In this document: one piece after another, positions 34,757-43,978 of the stretch
Layout of the letters: the number at the start of each line of letters is the position of its first letter
Numbering within the stretch: position 1 is the first letter of the stretch
DNA from: an uncultured Lachnospiraceae bacterium
GTDB taxonomy: Bacteria > Bacillota > Clostridia > Lachnospirales > Lachnospiraceae
DNA: 64,000 bases
Direction of reading: 5' to 3'
Assembly (NCBI GenBank): GCA_947382625.1
Contig: CANDAG010000001.1
Span: 124,001-188,000, forward strand
Position numbers and translations under genes: made by a program
Notes under the pieces: model-generated
What the model was told of the DNA's origin: nothing
What the model saw: the letters and a program-made list of their open reading frames with translations, nothing else
The model's database searches: none

Positions 34757-35718
34757 GACGATTCAGAAGGCTGCGGCAGACGGAAGAGATGAGAAGCTTT
34801 GTGCGGGAGACCAGAATTGCGGTGGAGGATCTGGTCTATCCTGTTTTTGTTCAGGAAGGGACGGGGATCAAAGAGCCGGTACCTTCCATGCCGGGGGTAT
34901 TTCGTTACTCTATTGACCGATTGGATGGAATACTGGATCAGATCCTGGGTCTGGGGATACCGGCCGTTCTGCTGTTTGGGATTCCTGCCCATAAGGATGA
35001 GAAAGGAAGCGGAGCCTATGACCCGGAAGGGATCACCCAACGTGCCATCCGCCATATCAAGGAGAGGGCGCCTTTTCTTATCGTGATCGCGGATATCTGT
35101 CTCTGCGAATATACCTCTCACGGCCATTGCGGGCTGGTGAAGGACGGACAGATACTCAACGACGAAACTCTGCCGCTTCTGGCCAGGGCGGCTCTGACCA
35201 ACGCGGACGCCAGGGCGGATATCATTGCACCCTCCGATATGATGGATGGGCGGGTGGCGGCGATCCGGCGGGAGCTGGATGAGAACGGCCACAGAAATGT
35301 ACCTGTTTTAAGCTACAGTGCCAAATACGCTTCCGGGTATTACGGCCCCTTCCGGGATGCGGCAGAGTCTGCCCCTCAGTTTGGGGACAGGCGTTCCTAT
35401 CAGATGGATCCGGCCAACGCCCGGGAGGCGATACGGGAAATGGAGGACGATCTGGAGGAAGGAGCGGATATGCTGATCGTGAAACCGGCGCTGGCTTATC
35501 TTGATATTTTAAAGATAGCTCGGGAGAAATTTTTGGTTCCCATTATCGCCTACAATGTCAGCGGGGAATATTCTATGGTGAAGGCCGCCGCTCTCCAGGG
35601 ATGGATCGATGAAAAGAGGATCGTTCTGGAAAATATGATCGCCATGAAGCGGGCCGGGGCGGACAGGATCATTACCTACCATGCGTTGGATGTGGCCGGG
35701 TGGATTTTGGGAAAGTAA
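34753..35718 (+). CDS. hemB: Delta-aminolevulinic acid dehydratase (porphobilinogen synthase)
   Basis: 321 residues. The metal site DICLCEYTSHGHCG carries three cysteines, as in zinc-dependent enzymes. The two active-site lysines are in YSAKYASGYYGPFRDA and MLIVKPALAYLDI. It joins two 5-aminolevulinate molecules to porphobilinogen. It is translationally coupled to cobA-hemD and followed 15 bases later by hemL. Confidence 0.95.
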   Translation: MRRFRRLRQTEEMRSFVRETRIAVEDLVYPVFVQEGTGIKEPVPSMPGVFRYSIDRLDGILDQILGLGIPAVLLFGIPAHKDEKGSGAYDPEGITQRAIRHIKERAPFLIVIADICLCEYTSHGHCGLVKDGQILNDETLPLLARAALTNADARADIIAPSDMMDGRVAAIRRELDENGHRNVPVLSYSAKYASGYYGPFRDAAESAPQFGDRRSYQMDPANAREAIREMEDDLEEGADMLIVKPALAYLDILKIAREKFLVPIIAYNVSGEYSMVKAAALQGWIDEKRIVLENMIAMKRAGADRIITYHALDVAGWILGK

Positions 35719-35733
35719 AAGGAGTACACAGAA

Positions 35734-36990
35734 ATGAAAACACAAAAATCATCTGCCGCCTTCCGTGAGGCGCAAAAGTATATTCCCGGAGGGGTCAACT
35801 CTCCGGTACGGGCATTCAAAGCCGTTGGGCGGGATCCCCTGTTTATAGACCGGGCTCTGGGATCAAGGATTTATGACATTGATGGAAACGAATTCATCGA
35901 TTATGTCTGCTCCTGGGGCCCGTGTATTCTGGGACATGCATCGGAGCCGGTGATCGAAGCGGTGAAAAAGGCCTGTGAAAAGGGGCTTTCCTTTGGAGCG
36001 CCTACAGAGCTGGAAACGGAGCTTGCCGGAATGATCACGGAGGCGGTGCCTGCTATAGAACAGGTGCGCCTGGTATCCAGCGGTACGGAGGCTGTTATGA
36101 GTGCCATCCGTGCGGCCCGGGGGTATACGGGCAGAAACAAGATCGTTAAATTCAGGGGAAATTATCACGGACACAGTGACGGACTTTTGGTGAAGGCCGG
36201 AAGCGGCCTGATGACAGAATCGGTTCCGGACAGCGCCGGCGTGCCTGAAGGGTATGCGGCCTGCACCCTGACAGCGGAATATAACAGCAGGGACAGCGTG
36301 GAGAGGCTTTTTGAAGCGGAAAAAGAAGACATTGCGGCGGTGATCGTAGAGCCTGTTGCCGCCAACATGGGCGTTGTCCTGCCGGAAGAGGGCTTCCTTG
36401 CATTTTTGCGGGATATTACAGAAAAAAACGGGGCGCTGCTGATCTTTGACGAGGTGATCACAGGATTTCGGCTGTGCTATGGCGGGGCCTGCGATTACTT
36501 CCGTATAAAACCGGATATGGTAACCCTGGGTAAGATCGTGGGAGGCGGTATGCCTCTTGCCGCTTATGGCGGTGCAAGAGAGATCATGGAAGTGCTGGCG
36601 CCGAATGGAGAAGTTTACCAGGCAGGAACTCTTTCGGGAAATCCTATAGCGGTCACGGCAGGGATCCAGACCCTGAAGGAATTGAAGGCACATCCGGAGA
36701 TTTACAGCCGTATTGACCAAAATGCCGAAACACTTGCCGGAGCCTTCCGTAAAAAGGGACTGCAGGTCAACCGGGCAGGTTCTCTTTTGTCCGCCTTTTT
36801 TACAGACCGTCCGGTGAGAGATTATGCTTCCGCCCTTACCTGCGATACGAAGAAATACGCGAAGTATTTTTCTGGCATGCTGGAGGCGGGGATCTATGTG
36901 GCGCCCAGCCAGTTTGAGGCCATGTTCGTATCTGCGGCGCATACACAGGAGGATATTCAGAGGACGGTGGAGGCGATTGCGGGGAATTAG
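35734..36990 (+). CDS. hemL: Glutamate-1-semialdehyde 2,1-aminomutase
   Basis: 418-residue PLP enzyme of the class III aminotransferase fold. Motifs include IPGGVNSPVRAF at the N-terminus, FDEVITGFRLCYGGA, the PLP lysine in TLGKIVGGGMP and GTLSGNPIAVTAG. It makes 5-aminolevulinate from the HemA product. It ends the five-gene cluster. No clear terminator follows. No hemE, hemN or hemH is present, so in this locus the pathway appears to serve sirohaem and corrinoids rather than protohaem. Confidence 0.94.
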   Translation: MKTQKSSAAFREAQKYIPGGVNSPVRAFKAVGRDPLFIDRALGSRIYDIDGNEFIDYVCSWGPCILGHASEPVIEAVKKACEKGLSFGAPTELETELAGMITEAVPAIEQVRLVSSGTEAVMSAIRAARGYTGRNKIVKFRGNYHGHSDGLLVKAGSGLMTESVPDSAGVPEGYAACTLTAEYNSRDSVERLFEAEKEDIAAVIVEPVAANMGVVLPEEGFLAFLRDITEKNGALLIFDEVITGFRLCYGGACDYFRIKPDMVTLGKIVGGGMPLAAYGGAREIMEVLAPNGEVYQAGTLSGNPIAVTAGIQTLKELKAHPEIYSRIDQNAETLAGAFRKKGLQVNRAGSLLSAFFTDRPVRDYASALTCDTKKYAKYFSGMLEAGIYVAPSQFEAMFVSAAHTQEDIQRTVEAIAGN

Positions 36991-37125
36991 ATCGTAACCA
37001 GATTTTATGGAAGTTCTGTGTTTCCGTTCCAAGTGCGAAAAAACTGTTGGATAACGAGAATATCGAGGGCGCAAAATATGAGCGGAGATATAGGGATATT
37101 TTTATTCATTTTATAGTGTCTTTTG

Positions 37126-37151
37126 ATCAATAAGCCGATTCGAGGAGCGAG
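37126..37151. repeat. Degenerate REP-like unit
   Basis: ATCAATAAGCCGATTCG is retained but the right half has drifted (GAGCGAGAAAGTTCCC). It lies in the gap between hemL and the ATPase gene. The rest of the gap holds a 30-codon frame fragment at about 37050-37130 of unknown origin and the promoter at 37171. Confidence 0.45.
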
Positions 37152-37170
37152 AAAGTTCCCCTCTTTTTGG

Positions 37171-37200
37171 TTTACATGCCGGTACATGAAATGCTAAAAT
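37171..37200 (+). promoter_or_regulatory. Probable promoter of the 37245 ATPase gene
   Basis: TTTACA (37171-37176), 18 bases, TAAAAT (37195-37200). The 8-bp palindrome TATCGATA lies just downstream. Confidence 0.5.
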
Positions 37201-37244
37201 GACTTTATCGATAATATTGTGCTTCTATGTTTGGAGAGACAAAA

Positions 37245-38834
37245 ATGAAACGTAAATTTAATATAACAGGCTCATGTAACCCGCAGCGGCATTATATGGT
37301 ACGGCTTGATGACAGGGTAGAACAAATTAAAAAGGATTATGTGGATGAAGGCAGCTATTTTATCATCAACCGGGGCAGACAATACGGAAAGACTACAACC
37401 TTATCTGAACTGGAAAAGCATTTAAAAGATAAATATACTGTTTTGTCCTTAGATTTTCAGGAAATCGGAACAGAAGATTTTGCGGACGCGTCATCCTTTT
37501 CAACAACTTTTGCCAAAATGCTGATCGAAGCCTTTGAAATTATGGAAACAGATCATGAAGAAGCATTGAAGTTATTAAGGGATCTGGTAGGAAATCCCAA
37601 AGAAAGCAGCTTGAAGGGGTTATTTACAAATTTAAGTAAAATGTGCGCAAAAGCTTCTAAGCCGATTGTTTTAATGATAGATGAAGTGGACAGTGCCTCC
37701 AATAATCAGGTATTTGTTGATTTTCTCGCCCAGCTGCGGGGCTATTATCTTGCAAGAGATAAAAAGCCCATTTTCCATTCCGTTATCCTTGCCGGTGTAT
37801 ACGATATTAAAAATTTAAAGCTGAAGTTACGTCCTGATCAGGAGCATAAGTATAATAGTCCGTGGAATATTGCGGCTAAATTTAGTATCGATATGAATTT
37901 TTCTACGGAAGAAATTGCGTCTATGCTCCAGGAATATAAAAATGACAGGCAAATAGGAATTGATGTGCAGCAAATTGCAGGATGTATTTATGGCTATACT
38001 TCCGGGTATCCGTATCTGGTATCTGTCATTTGCAAGCTGTTGGATGAGGAACTGTCAAAAGATTCCCGCTTTACAGATATGGAAGAAGTATGGTCGGAAA
38101 GAGGAGTAACAGAAGCCGTAAAAATAATACTCCTTGAGCAGGCACCGTTTTTTGAAAGTATGGTCCGTCAATTGGAAGAATATCCGGAAATGAAACAGAT
38201 GCTTCGGTCAGTTCTGTTTTTAGGGAAGCGAATATCCTATAATCCGGATTCACCGGCGATTTGCCTGGCATCCATGTTTGGCTACATCATCAATTCTGAG
38301 GGAAGTATACAGGTGGCTAACCGTATTTTTGAAATGCGGCTGTATAATTTATTTTTGTCGGAGGAAGAACTCTCTAATGTGATATATGATAAGGCGCAGG
38401 GGAATAAATCGCAGTTTATCCATGATAACAAGCTGGATATGGATTTGGTGGTAGAGAAATTTGTATTGTATTTTCATGATATTTATGGGGAAAGGGATGA
38501 AAAGTTCCTGGAAGAGCATGGCAGAGAATTTTTCCTTTTGTACTTAAAACCCATTATTAATGGCACGGGTAACTATTATATTGAAGCCCAGACAAGAGAC
38601 GCGAAACGGACGGATGTGATCGTGGATTATTTGGGTGAACAATTCATTGTGGAACTTAAAATATGGCATGGGAACGAGTATAATGAGAGAGGCGAAAGGC
38701 AGCTTGCAGATTATCTGGATTACTACCATAAAGATAAGGGCTATATGATCAGTTTTAATTTCAACAAAAGTAAAACCATAGGTGTTAAAGAGATAAAAAT
38801 AGATCATAAATTAATTATCGAGGCAGTTGTTTAA
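37245..38834 (+). CDS. AAA-like ATPase with C-terminal PD-(D/E)XK-like domain
   Basis: 529 residues from the ATG at 37245, preferred over 37227 because GGAGAG lies 6 bases before it. Walker A is NRGRQYGKTT and Walker B VLMIDEVDSA. The C-terminus has RTDVIVDYLGEQFIVELKIWHG, matching a D-x(n)-E-x-K nuclease-like core. It belongs to the AAA-like (PF14516-type) group and differs in sequence from the paralogue pair at 25438 and 43979. Role unknown. It is A+T-rich compared with the haem genes on its left and the reductase on its right, as if inserted between them. Confidence 0.78.
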   Translation: MKRKFNITGSCNPQRHYMVRLDDRVEQIKKDYVDEGSYFIINRGRQYGKTTTLSELEKHLKDKYTVLSLDFQEIGTEDFADASSFSTTFAKMLIEAFEIMETDHEEALKLLRDLVGNPKESSLKGLFTNLSKMCAKASKPIVLMIDEVDSASNNQVFVDFLAQLRGYYLARDKKPIFHSVILAGVYDIKNLKLKLRPDQEHKYNSPWNIAAKFSIDMNFSTEEIASMLQEYKNDRQIGIDVQQIAGCIYGYTSGYPYLVSVICKLLDEELSKDSRFTDMEEVWSERGVTEAVKIILLEQAPFFESMVRQLEEYPEMKQMLRSVLFLGKRISYNPDSPAICLASMFGYIINSEGSIQVANRIFEMRLYNLFLSEEELSNVIYDKAQGNKSQFIHDNKLDMDLVVEKFVLYFHDIYGERDEKFLEEHGREFFLLYLKPIINGTGNYYIEAQTRDAKRTDVIVDYLGEQFIVELKIWHGNEYNERGERQLADYLDYYHKDKGYMISFNFNKSKTIGVKEIKIDHKLIIEAVV

Positions 38835-38891
38835 TTTTGGGGACAAAAATGTTATGATAAATAAAAGGTATTTGTGAATGGAGGGTAAAGA

Positions 38892-41462
38892 ATGAAGTAT
38901 GTGATCCTGGGCGGCGTTGCCGCCGGAACAAAGGCTGCGGCAAAGTTGAAGCGTCTTGACCGTCAGGCCGAGGTGAAAATTTTTACAAAGAGTACAGATA
39001 TTTCCTATGCGGGATGCGGGCTTCCCTATTACATTGGCGGGGATATTCCCACCAGAGAGGAGCTGATCGTAAATTCACCGGAGAAGTATGCCGGGCTGAC
39101 TGGGGCGAAGGTAGAGACAGGCTGCGAGGCTATTGGCATTGACAGTGACAAAAAGCAGGTATCCATCCGGCCTGTAGCCGGGGATGTATTTGCAGAAGAT
39201 TATGATAAGCTGATCATTGCCACTGGAGCAGTACCTTTTGTACCGCCAGTGGAAGGCGTGAAGCTGCCGGGTGTTTTTTGTGTCCGCACGCCGGACGATG
39301 CGGTAGCGATCCGTGATTATGCCGAGCAAAATAACTGCCATAAGGCGGTAGTTTGCGGCGCAGGCTTTATCGGGCTGGAAGTGGCAGAGAATCTGTTGGC
39401 TATGAAGATGGATGTGACGGTCATTGATGCGGCGCCCCAGATCATGCCCAATGCTTTTGATGAGGAAATGGCAGGGTATGCCAGAAAGCAGCTTAAGGCA
39501 AGGGGAATGCGGGTGCTGACTTCCGTAAGCCTTAAGGGAATCAACGGAAGTGACCATGCAGAAAGCGTGACCACAGAAAACGGGGTTTTGCCGGCAGATC
39601 TGGTGATCCTGGCCATCGGCGTCCGTCCTGCCACAGACTTTCTGGCTGATTCCGGAATTGAGATGGTTAAGGGAACAATTCTGGTAGATGAAAATTTAAA
39701 AACGAACCTTCCTGATGTTTATGCGGTGGGCGACTGTGCTATGGTGACCAATTCCCTTACCGGAAAGAGACAATGGTCTGCTATGGGCTCCACAGCAAAT
39801 CTGTCCGCCCGGGCTATGGCAAAGAAGCTCTACGGAACCGGCAATGGCTACAGAGGATGCCTGGGAACCGGAGTAGTCCGCCTGCTCCCCGATCTGAACG
39901 GCGGCAGGACAGGGTTGACCGAGGCACAGGCCAGGGCGGAAGGATACGAAGCAACCTCTGTGGTCTGTGTGATGGAGGATAAGGCACATTATTATCCGGG
40001 AGCGGCTTCCTTTATCGTAAAGCTTACGGCAGAAACTGCTACCCGCAGGCTTCTGGGTATTCAGGTGCTTGGTGCCGGTGCAGTGGACAAAATGGTTGAT
40101 ATTGCCGTAACCGGGATTTCGCAGCAGATGAAGCTTGAGGATTTTGATACCCTGGATTTTGCTTATGCACCGCCTTTTTCCACAGCGATCCATCCTTTTG
40201 TAAGCGCCTGCTACATATTGGAAAATAAGATTGACGGTGTTCTGGAAAGCATCAGCCCGGCAGAGTATATGGCGGGAGCGGCGAAGGAATATACCGTTCT
40301 GGATTTACAGCGTGTGCCTGGGATTGCAGGCGCTCCCTGGATCAATCTTCCGGAGGTTACAGAGCCGCTGAAGGGCTTTGAAAAGGATGCAAAGCTTCTG
40401 CTGGTATGCAACAGGGGCAAGAGGGCGTACTTTTTGCAAAACCGCCTGAAAGCCATGGGCTATACCAATACCCGGGTGTTGGAGGGCGGCACTGCCTTTA
40501 ATGAGGTGAAGGTTCCCCGCAACGGGCGCAAGCTTTCTGCGGAGGAGATCAAGAGGGTCAAAGGGCTTGGCTGCCTGCAGGATAAGCGCTTTGATGATGT
40601 ATTTAACGTTCGTGTCATCACTCGGAACGGCAAAATAACCGCAGAGGAACAGAAAAAAATCGCTGAAGCGGCAGAGCGTTTCGGCTCCGGAGAGGTTACC
40701 ATGACCACCCGGCTTACCCTGGAGATCCAGGGAGTTTCCTATGATGATTTAGAGGATCTAATGGCATTTCTGGCGGAGGCAGGCCTGGAGACAGGAGGAA
40801 CCGGATCAAAGGTACGTCCGGTAGTATCCTGTAAGGGAACTACCTGCCAGTACGGTCTGATCGACACCTTTGGTCTGTCCCAGAAGCTTCATGATCTGTA
40901 TTACAAGGGGTATCGCAATGTCTCTCTGCCCCATAAATTCAAGATCGCAGTTGGAGGCTGCCCGAATAACTGTGTGAAGCCCGACTTAAATGATCTTGGC
41001 ATTATCGGTCAGCGGGTGCCGGAAATTGATCTGTCCAAGTGCCGTGGCTGCAAGAACTGCCAGGTGGCAAATAACTGTCCGATCCATGTTGCCAGATTGG
41101 AGGATGGAAAGGTAAGGATTGACGCAGGCGCCTGCAACCACTGCGGACGTTGTATTTCCAAATGCCCCTTCGGCGCGGTGAACGAATCCGCGGTGGGCTA
41201 TAAGGTCTATATCGGAGGCCGCTGGGGCAAGAGGGTGGCGGAAGGCCGTCCGTTAGAAAAGATCTTTACCTCGGAGGAGGAAGTACTTGCAGTGACTGAA
41301 CGGGCAATTCTGTTTTTCCGGGACGAGGGGATTTCCGGAGAACGGTTTGCAGACACCATTGCACGTCTGGGATTCGACTATGTGCAGGATAAGCTTTTGA
41401 ACAGTGAGATCGACAGGGAAGAGATTTTGAAGAAAACGGTGGTCGGAGGAGCGACCTGTTAG
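38892..41462 (+). CDS. CoA-disulfide reductase / rhodanese / AsrC-like sirohaem reductase fusion
   Basis: 856 residues. Residues 1-450 are an FAD/NAD(P)H reductase of the CoA-disulfide/persulfide reductase type with active Cys42 in YAGCGLPYYIGG. Residues about 460-545 are a rhodanese-like domain with Cys506 in VCNRGKRA. Residues about 570-710 resemble a nitrite/sulfite reductase half, with Cys647, Cys652, Cys690 and Cys694 placed as sirohaem/4Fe-4S ligands. Residues 717-758 hold two ferredoxin clusters (CRGCKNC..C and CNHCGRCISKC). The first two parts match NADH-dependent persulfide reductases; the rest resembles AsrC. It would reduce sulfite, nitrite or persulfide sulfur; the substrate is inferred. 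The sirohaem cluster lies just upstream. Confidence 0.85.
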   Translation: MKYVILGGVAAGTKAAAKLKRLDRQAEVKIFTKSTDISYAGCGLPYYIGGDIPTREELIVNSPEKYAGLTGAKVETGCEAIGIDSDKKQVSIRPVAGDVFAEDYDKLIIATGAVPFVPPVEGVKLPGVFCVRTPDDAVAIRDYAEQNNCHKAVVCGAGFIGLEVAENLLAMKMDVTVIDAAPQIMPNAFDEEMAGYARKQLKARGMRVLTSVSLKGINGSDHAESVTTENGVLPADLVILAIGVRPATDFLADSGIEMVKGTILVDENLKTNLPDVYAVGDCAMVTNSLTGKRQWSAMGSTANLSARAMAKKLYGTGNGYRGCLGTGVVRLLPDLNGGRTGLTEAQARAEGYEATSVVCVMEDKAHYYPGAASFIVKLTAETATRRLLGIQVLGAGAVDKMVDIAVTGISQQMKLEDFDTLDFAYAPPFSTAIHPFVSACYILENKIDGVLESISPAEYMAGAAKEYTVLDLQRVPGIAGAPWINLPEVTEPLKGFEKDAKLLLVCNRGKRAYFLQNRLKAMGYTNTRVLEGGTAFNEVKVPRNGRKLSAEEIKRVKGLGCLQDKRFDDVFNVRVITRNGKITAEEQKKIAEAAERFGSGEVTMTTRLTLEIQGVSYDDLEDLMAFLAEAGLETGGTGSKVRPVVSCKGTTCQYGLIDTFGLSQKLHDLYYKGYRNVSLPHKFKIAVGGCPNNCVKPDLNDLGIIGQRVPEIDLSKCRGCKNCQVANNCPIHVARLEDGKVRIDAGACNHCGRCISKCPFGAVNESAVGYKVYIGGRWGKRVAEGRPLEKIFTSEEEVLAVTERAILFFRDEGISGERFADTIARLGFDYVQDKLLNSEIDREEILKKTVVGGATC

Positions 41463-41465
41463 AAA

Positions 41466-41501
41466 TATAGTGAACGACAAAAATTTTTGTTGTTTACTAT
41501 A
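41466..41501. repeat. Long palindrome, TATAGTGAACGAC family
   Basis: Arms of 18 bases (41466-41483 and 41484-41501) with two mismatches that allow G-U pairs and no loop. It starts directly after the reductase stop codon and may serve as a terminator of both this gene and the convergent one at 41530. Confidence 0.7.
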
Positions 41502-41529
41502 AGAGGTATCCGAAGGCGGGGCTGTTCCA

Positions 41530-42399
41530 TCAGGACAGCCCCGTTTCCGTATAAAGCTGATTCCTGTAGCCCTGGTCGGACAGCGCCCTTTGCAATTCTT
41601 CATTTCTGCCGCTGTCTATGAGCATCTGCACCAGCCGGGCAAGGCGGTTTTCACCCTCAGCTTTTCCCTGTCTTACATACTGATTAAATAATTCACACAC
41701 TGTGATGTCATCCTCCTCTTGAATTTTTTGCTCTTCCAGCCATTTCTCAATATCCTGGGAATCCGTATCGCCTGAAAGTATCCGGATCATTCTGATCACG
41801 GCCGCCTTATGTATGATCTTTCTGTCGGAGCGGTAGTCATTTCCCTCTGCCAGGAAATCCACAATGATCCGCATATCACTCTGAAAAAGTGACCGTGTTT
41901 TTGGAGGCAGATATCTCATTTCGAATACATGAAGCTTTAACCTGTCAATATATTTCCAGGTTTCCTCCGGCAGCTTTTGCTTTCGGAACAGCATGCGGAT
42001 ATCGCGGCTTCCCCTCCATCTGGGATGCCCCCAGTACAGAACCAGTTCTACTACAGGAAATATGCCCCATGTTTTGGATTCATATTGTTCCCGATAGACA
42101 CCACCGATATAGCCTGCTTTACGGAGCAGCATCCGGCTATCCGGTTTGCTCTGGTTGGCAATCAGATACATCAATATTATCTTTTCTCCAGACATTTCGT
42201 ATTTGCATAGATCCTCATACTGATTTCGAAGTCTGGCTTCCCCCTGATAGATGCTTTCTGTGGGACCTGATAATAGTTTTTTGGCATTTGTAATCTTATT
42301 TCCCTGATACAGTAGCGCATTGATCACATCAGCAGCAACGTCCGGAAAGGCCAGGAACTCTTTCTCTACAATATCCTTTATTTCTTTTGCTTTTTGCAC
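41530..42399 (-). CDS. Rpn-family nuclease/putative transposase-like protein
   Basis: 289 residues resembling the Rpn/transposase_31 group of PD-(D/E)XK nucleases, which promote RecA-independent recombination in E. coli. Recognisable parts are FPDVAADVINALLYQGN at the N-terminus, KAGYIGGVYREQYE, WGHPRWRGSRDIRMLFRKQK and a C-terminal coiled tail (GKAEGENRLARLVQMLIDSGR). One acidic catalytic position appears replaced (LIANQSKPD), so activity is uncertain. It is convergent with the reductase. Confidence 0.7.
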   Translation of the reverse strand: MQKAKEIKDIVEKEFLAFPDVAADVINALLYQGNKITNAKKLLSGPTESIYQGEARLRNQYEDLCKYEMSGEKIILMYLIANQSKPDSRMLLRKAGYIGGVYREQYESKTWGIFPVVELVLYWGHPRWRGSRDIRMLFRKQKLPEETWKYIDRLKLHVFEMRYLPPKTRSLFQSDMRIIVDFLAEGNDYRSDRKIIHKAAVIRMIRILSGDTDSQDIEKWLEEQKIQEEDDITVCELFNQYVRQGKAEGENRLARLVQMLIDSGRNEELQRALSDQGYRNQLYTETGLS

Positions 42400-42471
42400 A
42401 CGATTTCCTTTCTACAGGCAAGATAAGGTATTTTACAGAGGGTGTCCATTGCTCCTTGCCGTGTATGATTC

Positions 42472-42504
42472 CATAATCTGATTCACGAAGCACGACAGTG
42501 TCTG
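42472..42504. repeat. REP-like unit, first of a tandem pair
   Basis: CTGATTCACGAAGCACGACAG shares the core pattern with drift in several positions. It abuts the second copy at 42505. Confidence 0.5.
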
Positions 42505-42542
42505 ATCAATAAGTCGATTCGTGAAGCATATCGGCGTTTGAT
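42505..42542. repeat. REP-like unit, second of a tandem pair
   Basis: ATCAATAAGTCGATTCG..GCATATCGGCGTTTGAT: outer ATCAA / TTGAT and inner CGAT / ATCG pairs around the GTGAAGC centre. This is a well-preserved copy. Confidence 0.6.
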
Positions 42543-42727
42543 GGTAATAAAAGCAAGGATTCTAATACAGATAAATCACCCCGAAAAAGGATATTTATAA
42601 GATAGTCAGATAGTAGAACGGCTTTCCGCTAGAATTTATGCTTTGGTTTATTCTAGCAAAAACATGGATATCCCGTCAATGAAATACTTATAAAATTTTG
42701 ATTAACTGATAACAGTACAGCCATGCA

Positions 42728-42906
42728 AAATCAGATATACAAAATGGCGTTGGGAGCTTGCTCACATAAGACATTTTATATATCTGATTTTATAGGGCGG
42801 ACGCCCGACATGAAATAAGTTGTCGGAAATAATCCGAATGAACAGCCAAAGTGTATAAACCGACAACTTATGAATGGATGGCTGAACTGTTACATTAGCT
42901 GTTCAT
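42728..42906. repeat. Block of three nested inverted repeats
   Basis: The 510-base gap between the Rpn-like gene and the broken phosphotransferase gene holds an inverted repeat with 19-base arms (42728-42746 and 42772-42790, one mismatch), a second with arms ATAAGTTGTCGG / CCGACAACTTAT (42815-42826, 42860-42871), a small hairpin GGGCGGACGCCC, and outer arms TGAACAGC / GCTGTTCA (about 42840 and 42898). Nothing coding was recognised in the gap. Confidence 0.6.
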
Positions 42907-42909
42907 GTA

Positions 42910-43864
42910 TTACAGATTTACAGGTGGACGCTTCAATGACATAAGCCGTTGCCAGATTACTTCAAGCCACCTATGCACTTTTTTCATGTCTTTGTTTTTG
43001 AATGCATTCATCAAGCTGTCCTCGTTCCACTTAATATCAGCACTCCAAAACGCATCTGTGACCGCATAAAGATATGGATACCAATTTTTCTGTTCTTCCG
43101 AAAAACTGCGGACAGAACAATATCCCCTTAAAAATGATGTTAAAATTTGGGATTCAATGTCGCCAGTTAAGGCCTTTGGATACTCCATAAGTCTTGCTTC
43201 GAATATAGCCAGCATAACAGCATCACAAAACAGATTGTTATCACCGCATCTGTTAAAGTTAAATATTCCAAGGAGGCTTTCTTTATCTTTGGTCGTTTCC
43301 TTGAGACAGGTCTGATATAAATTGCAGAAGCTGATATCTCCCTGTACGGTATATCTGGGTTGTGCCTTCAGCGGGGACAGGATCGCCATATATGTATTGT
43401 ATTTCCCGACAATTTTATGAAATAGCAGCCTTTCATCCCCCTCAAGGGCAGCCTCCAAAGATTGAAAGGATTTGAAATCAAACAGATCATTGGCCGTAAA
43501 CGGGTCAAATCATATCCTTTTATTTGATACCATCTGGCGAAAGAACCGTTTGACTGATATTGTTCCGGTGTCAGGATTCCATTTTTTTCAGTGCATCTGC
43601 AAAGCGGCTTTGGCTTTCGATGATCTCCAGCGTTACATCGGCTTCATTTTTGAACCGCACAACCAATGGAGAGCCTGATTTTAATTCTGCTTTGACAATA
43701 AGGCGTACCTCTTTTAGATCGGGATCATATCGCTCATAATGATATCTTTGCAGTTCGGAAATGCATTTAATTTCCGAATAAATTCCAAAATCGTTTAGTG
43801 CCTTGCGAATGTCTGTGTGATCGATAATAAACATAGTGCTTCCTCCCTGCGCGCACATCAGCAC
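42910..43864 (-). pseudogene. Broken aminoglycoside/choline-kinase-like phosphotransferase gene
   Basis: Three pieces of one protein lie in order on the minus strand. The N-terminal 97 codons (43864-43571) stop just after a seven-base A run (plus-strand T run 43582-43588). A one-base slip there restores NGILTPEQYQ..SFARWYQIKGYDLT. Then sequence jumps directly to FTANDLFDFKSFQ and the C-terminal 180 residues (QGDISFCNLY is the catalytic-loop-like motif). About 80-100 residues of the middle are missing, as judged by memory of intact relatives. The gene thus has both a frameshift and an internal deletion and cannot give an active kinase. The family assignment is moderate. Confidence 0.65.
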
Positions 43865-43899
43865 GCTTCATTATATTACAAAAAGCCGGAAAGGGGAAA

Positions 43900-43934
43900 T
43901 TGCATTTCGCGTGTATATACTATAAAATAGTATA
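43900..43934 (+). promoter_or_regulatory. Promoter with palindromic operator before the 43979 ATPase gene
   Basis: TTGCAT (43900-43905), 17 bases, TAAAAT (43923-43928). A perfect palindrome TATACTAT AAA ATAGTATA (43916-43934) covers the -10 box. Confidence 0.55.
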
Positions 43935-43978
43935 AACCAGTTTATTGTTTTCGGTGTCAGAAGGGGGTATGTAATATT

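Noticed and set aside
35863..37074. A 403-codon minus-strand open frame covering hemL
   Set aside because: Composition is Cys/His/Arg-rich as expected for an antisense frame of a GC-rich gene, and hemL is unambiguous.
37050..37130. A short plus-strand frame ending in RRYRDIFIHFIVSFDQ
   Set aside because: It could be the tail of a lost gene, but it is too short and has no recognised relative, so it was not listed as a pseudogene.
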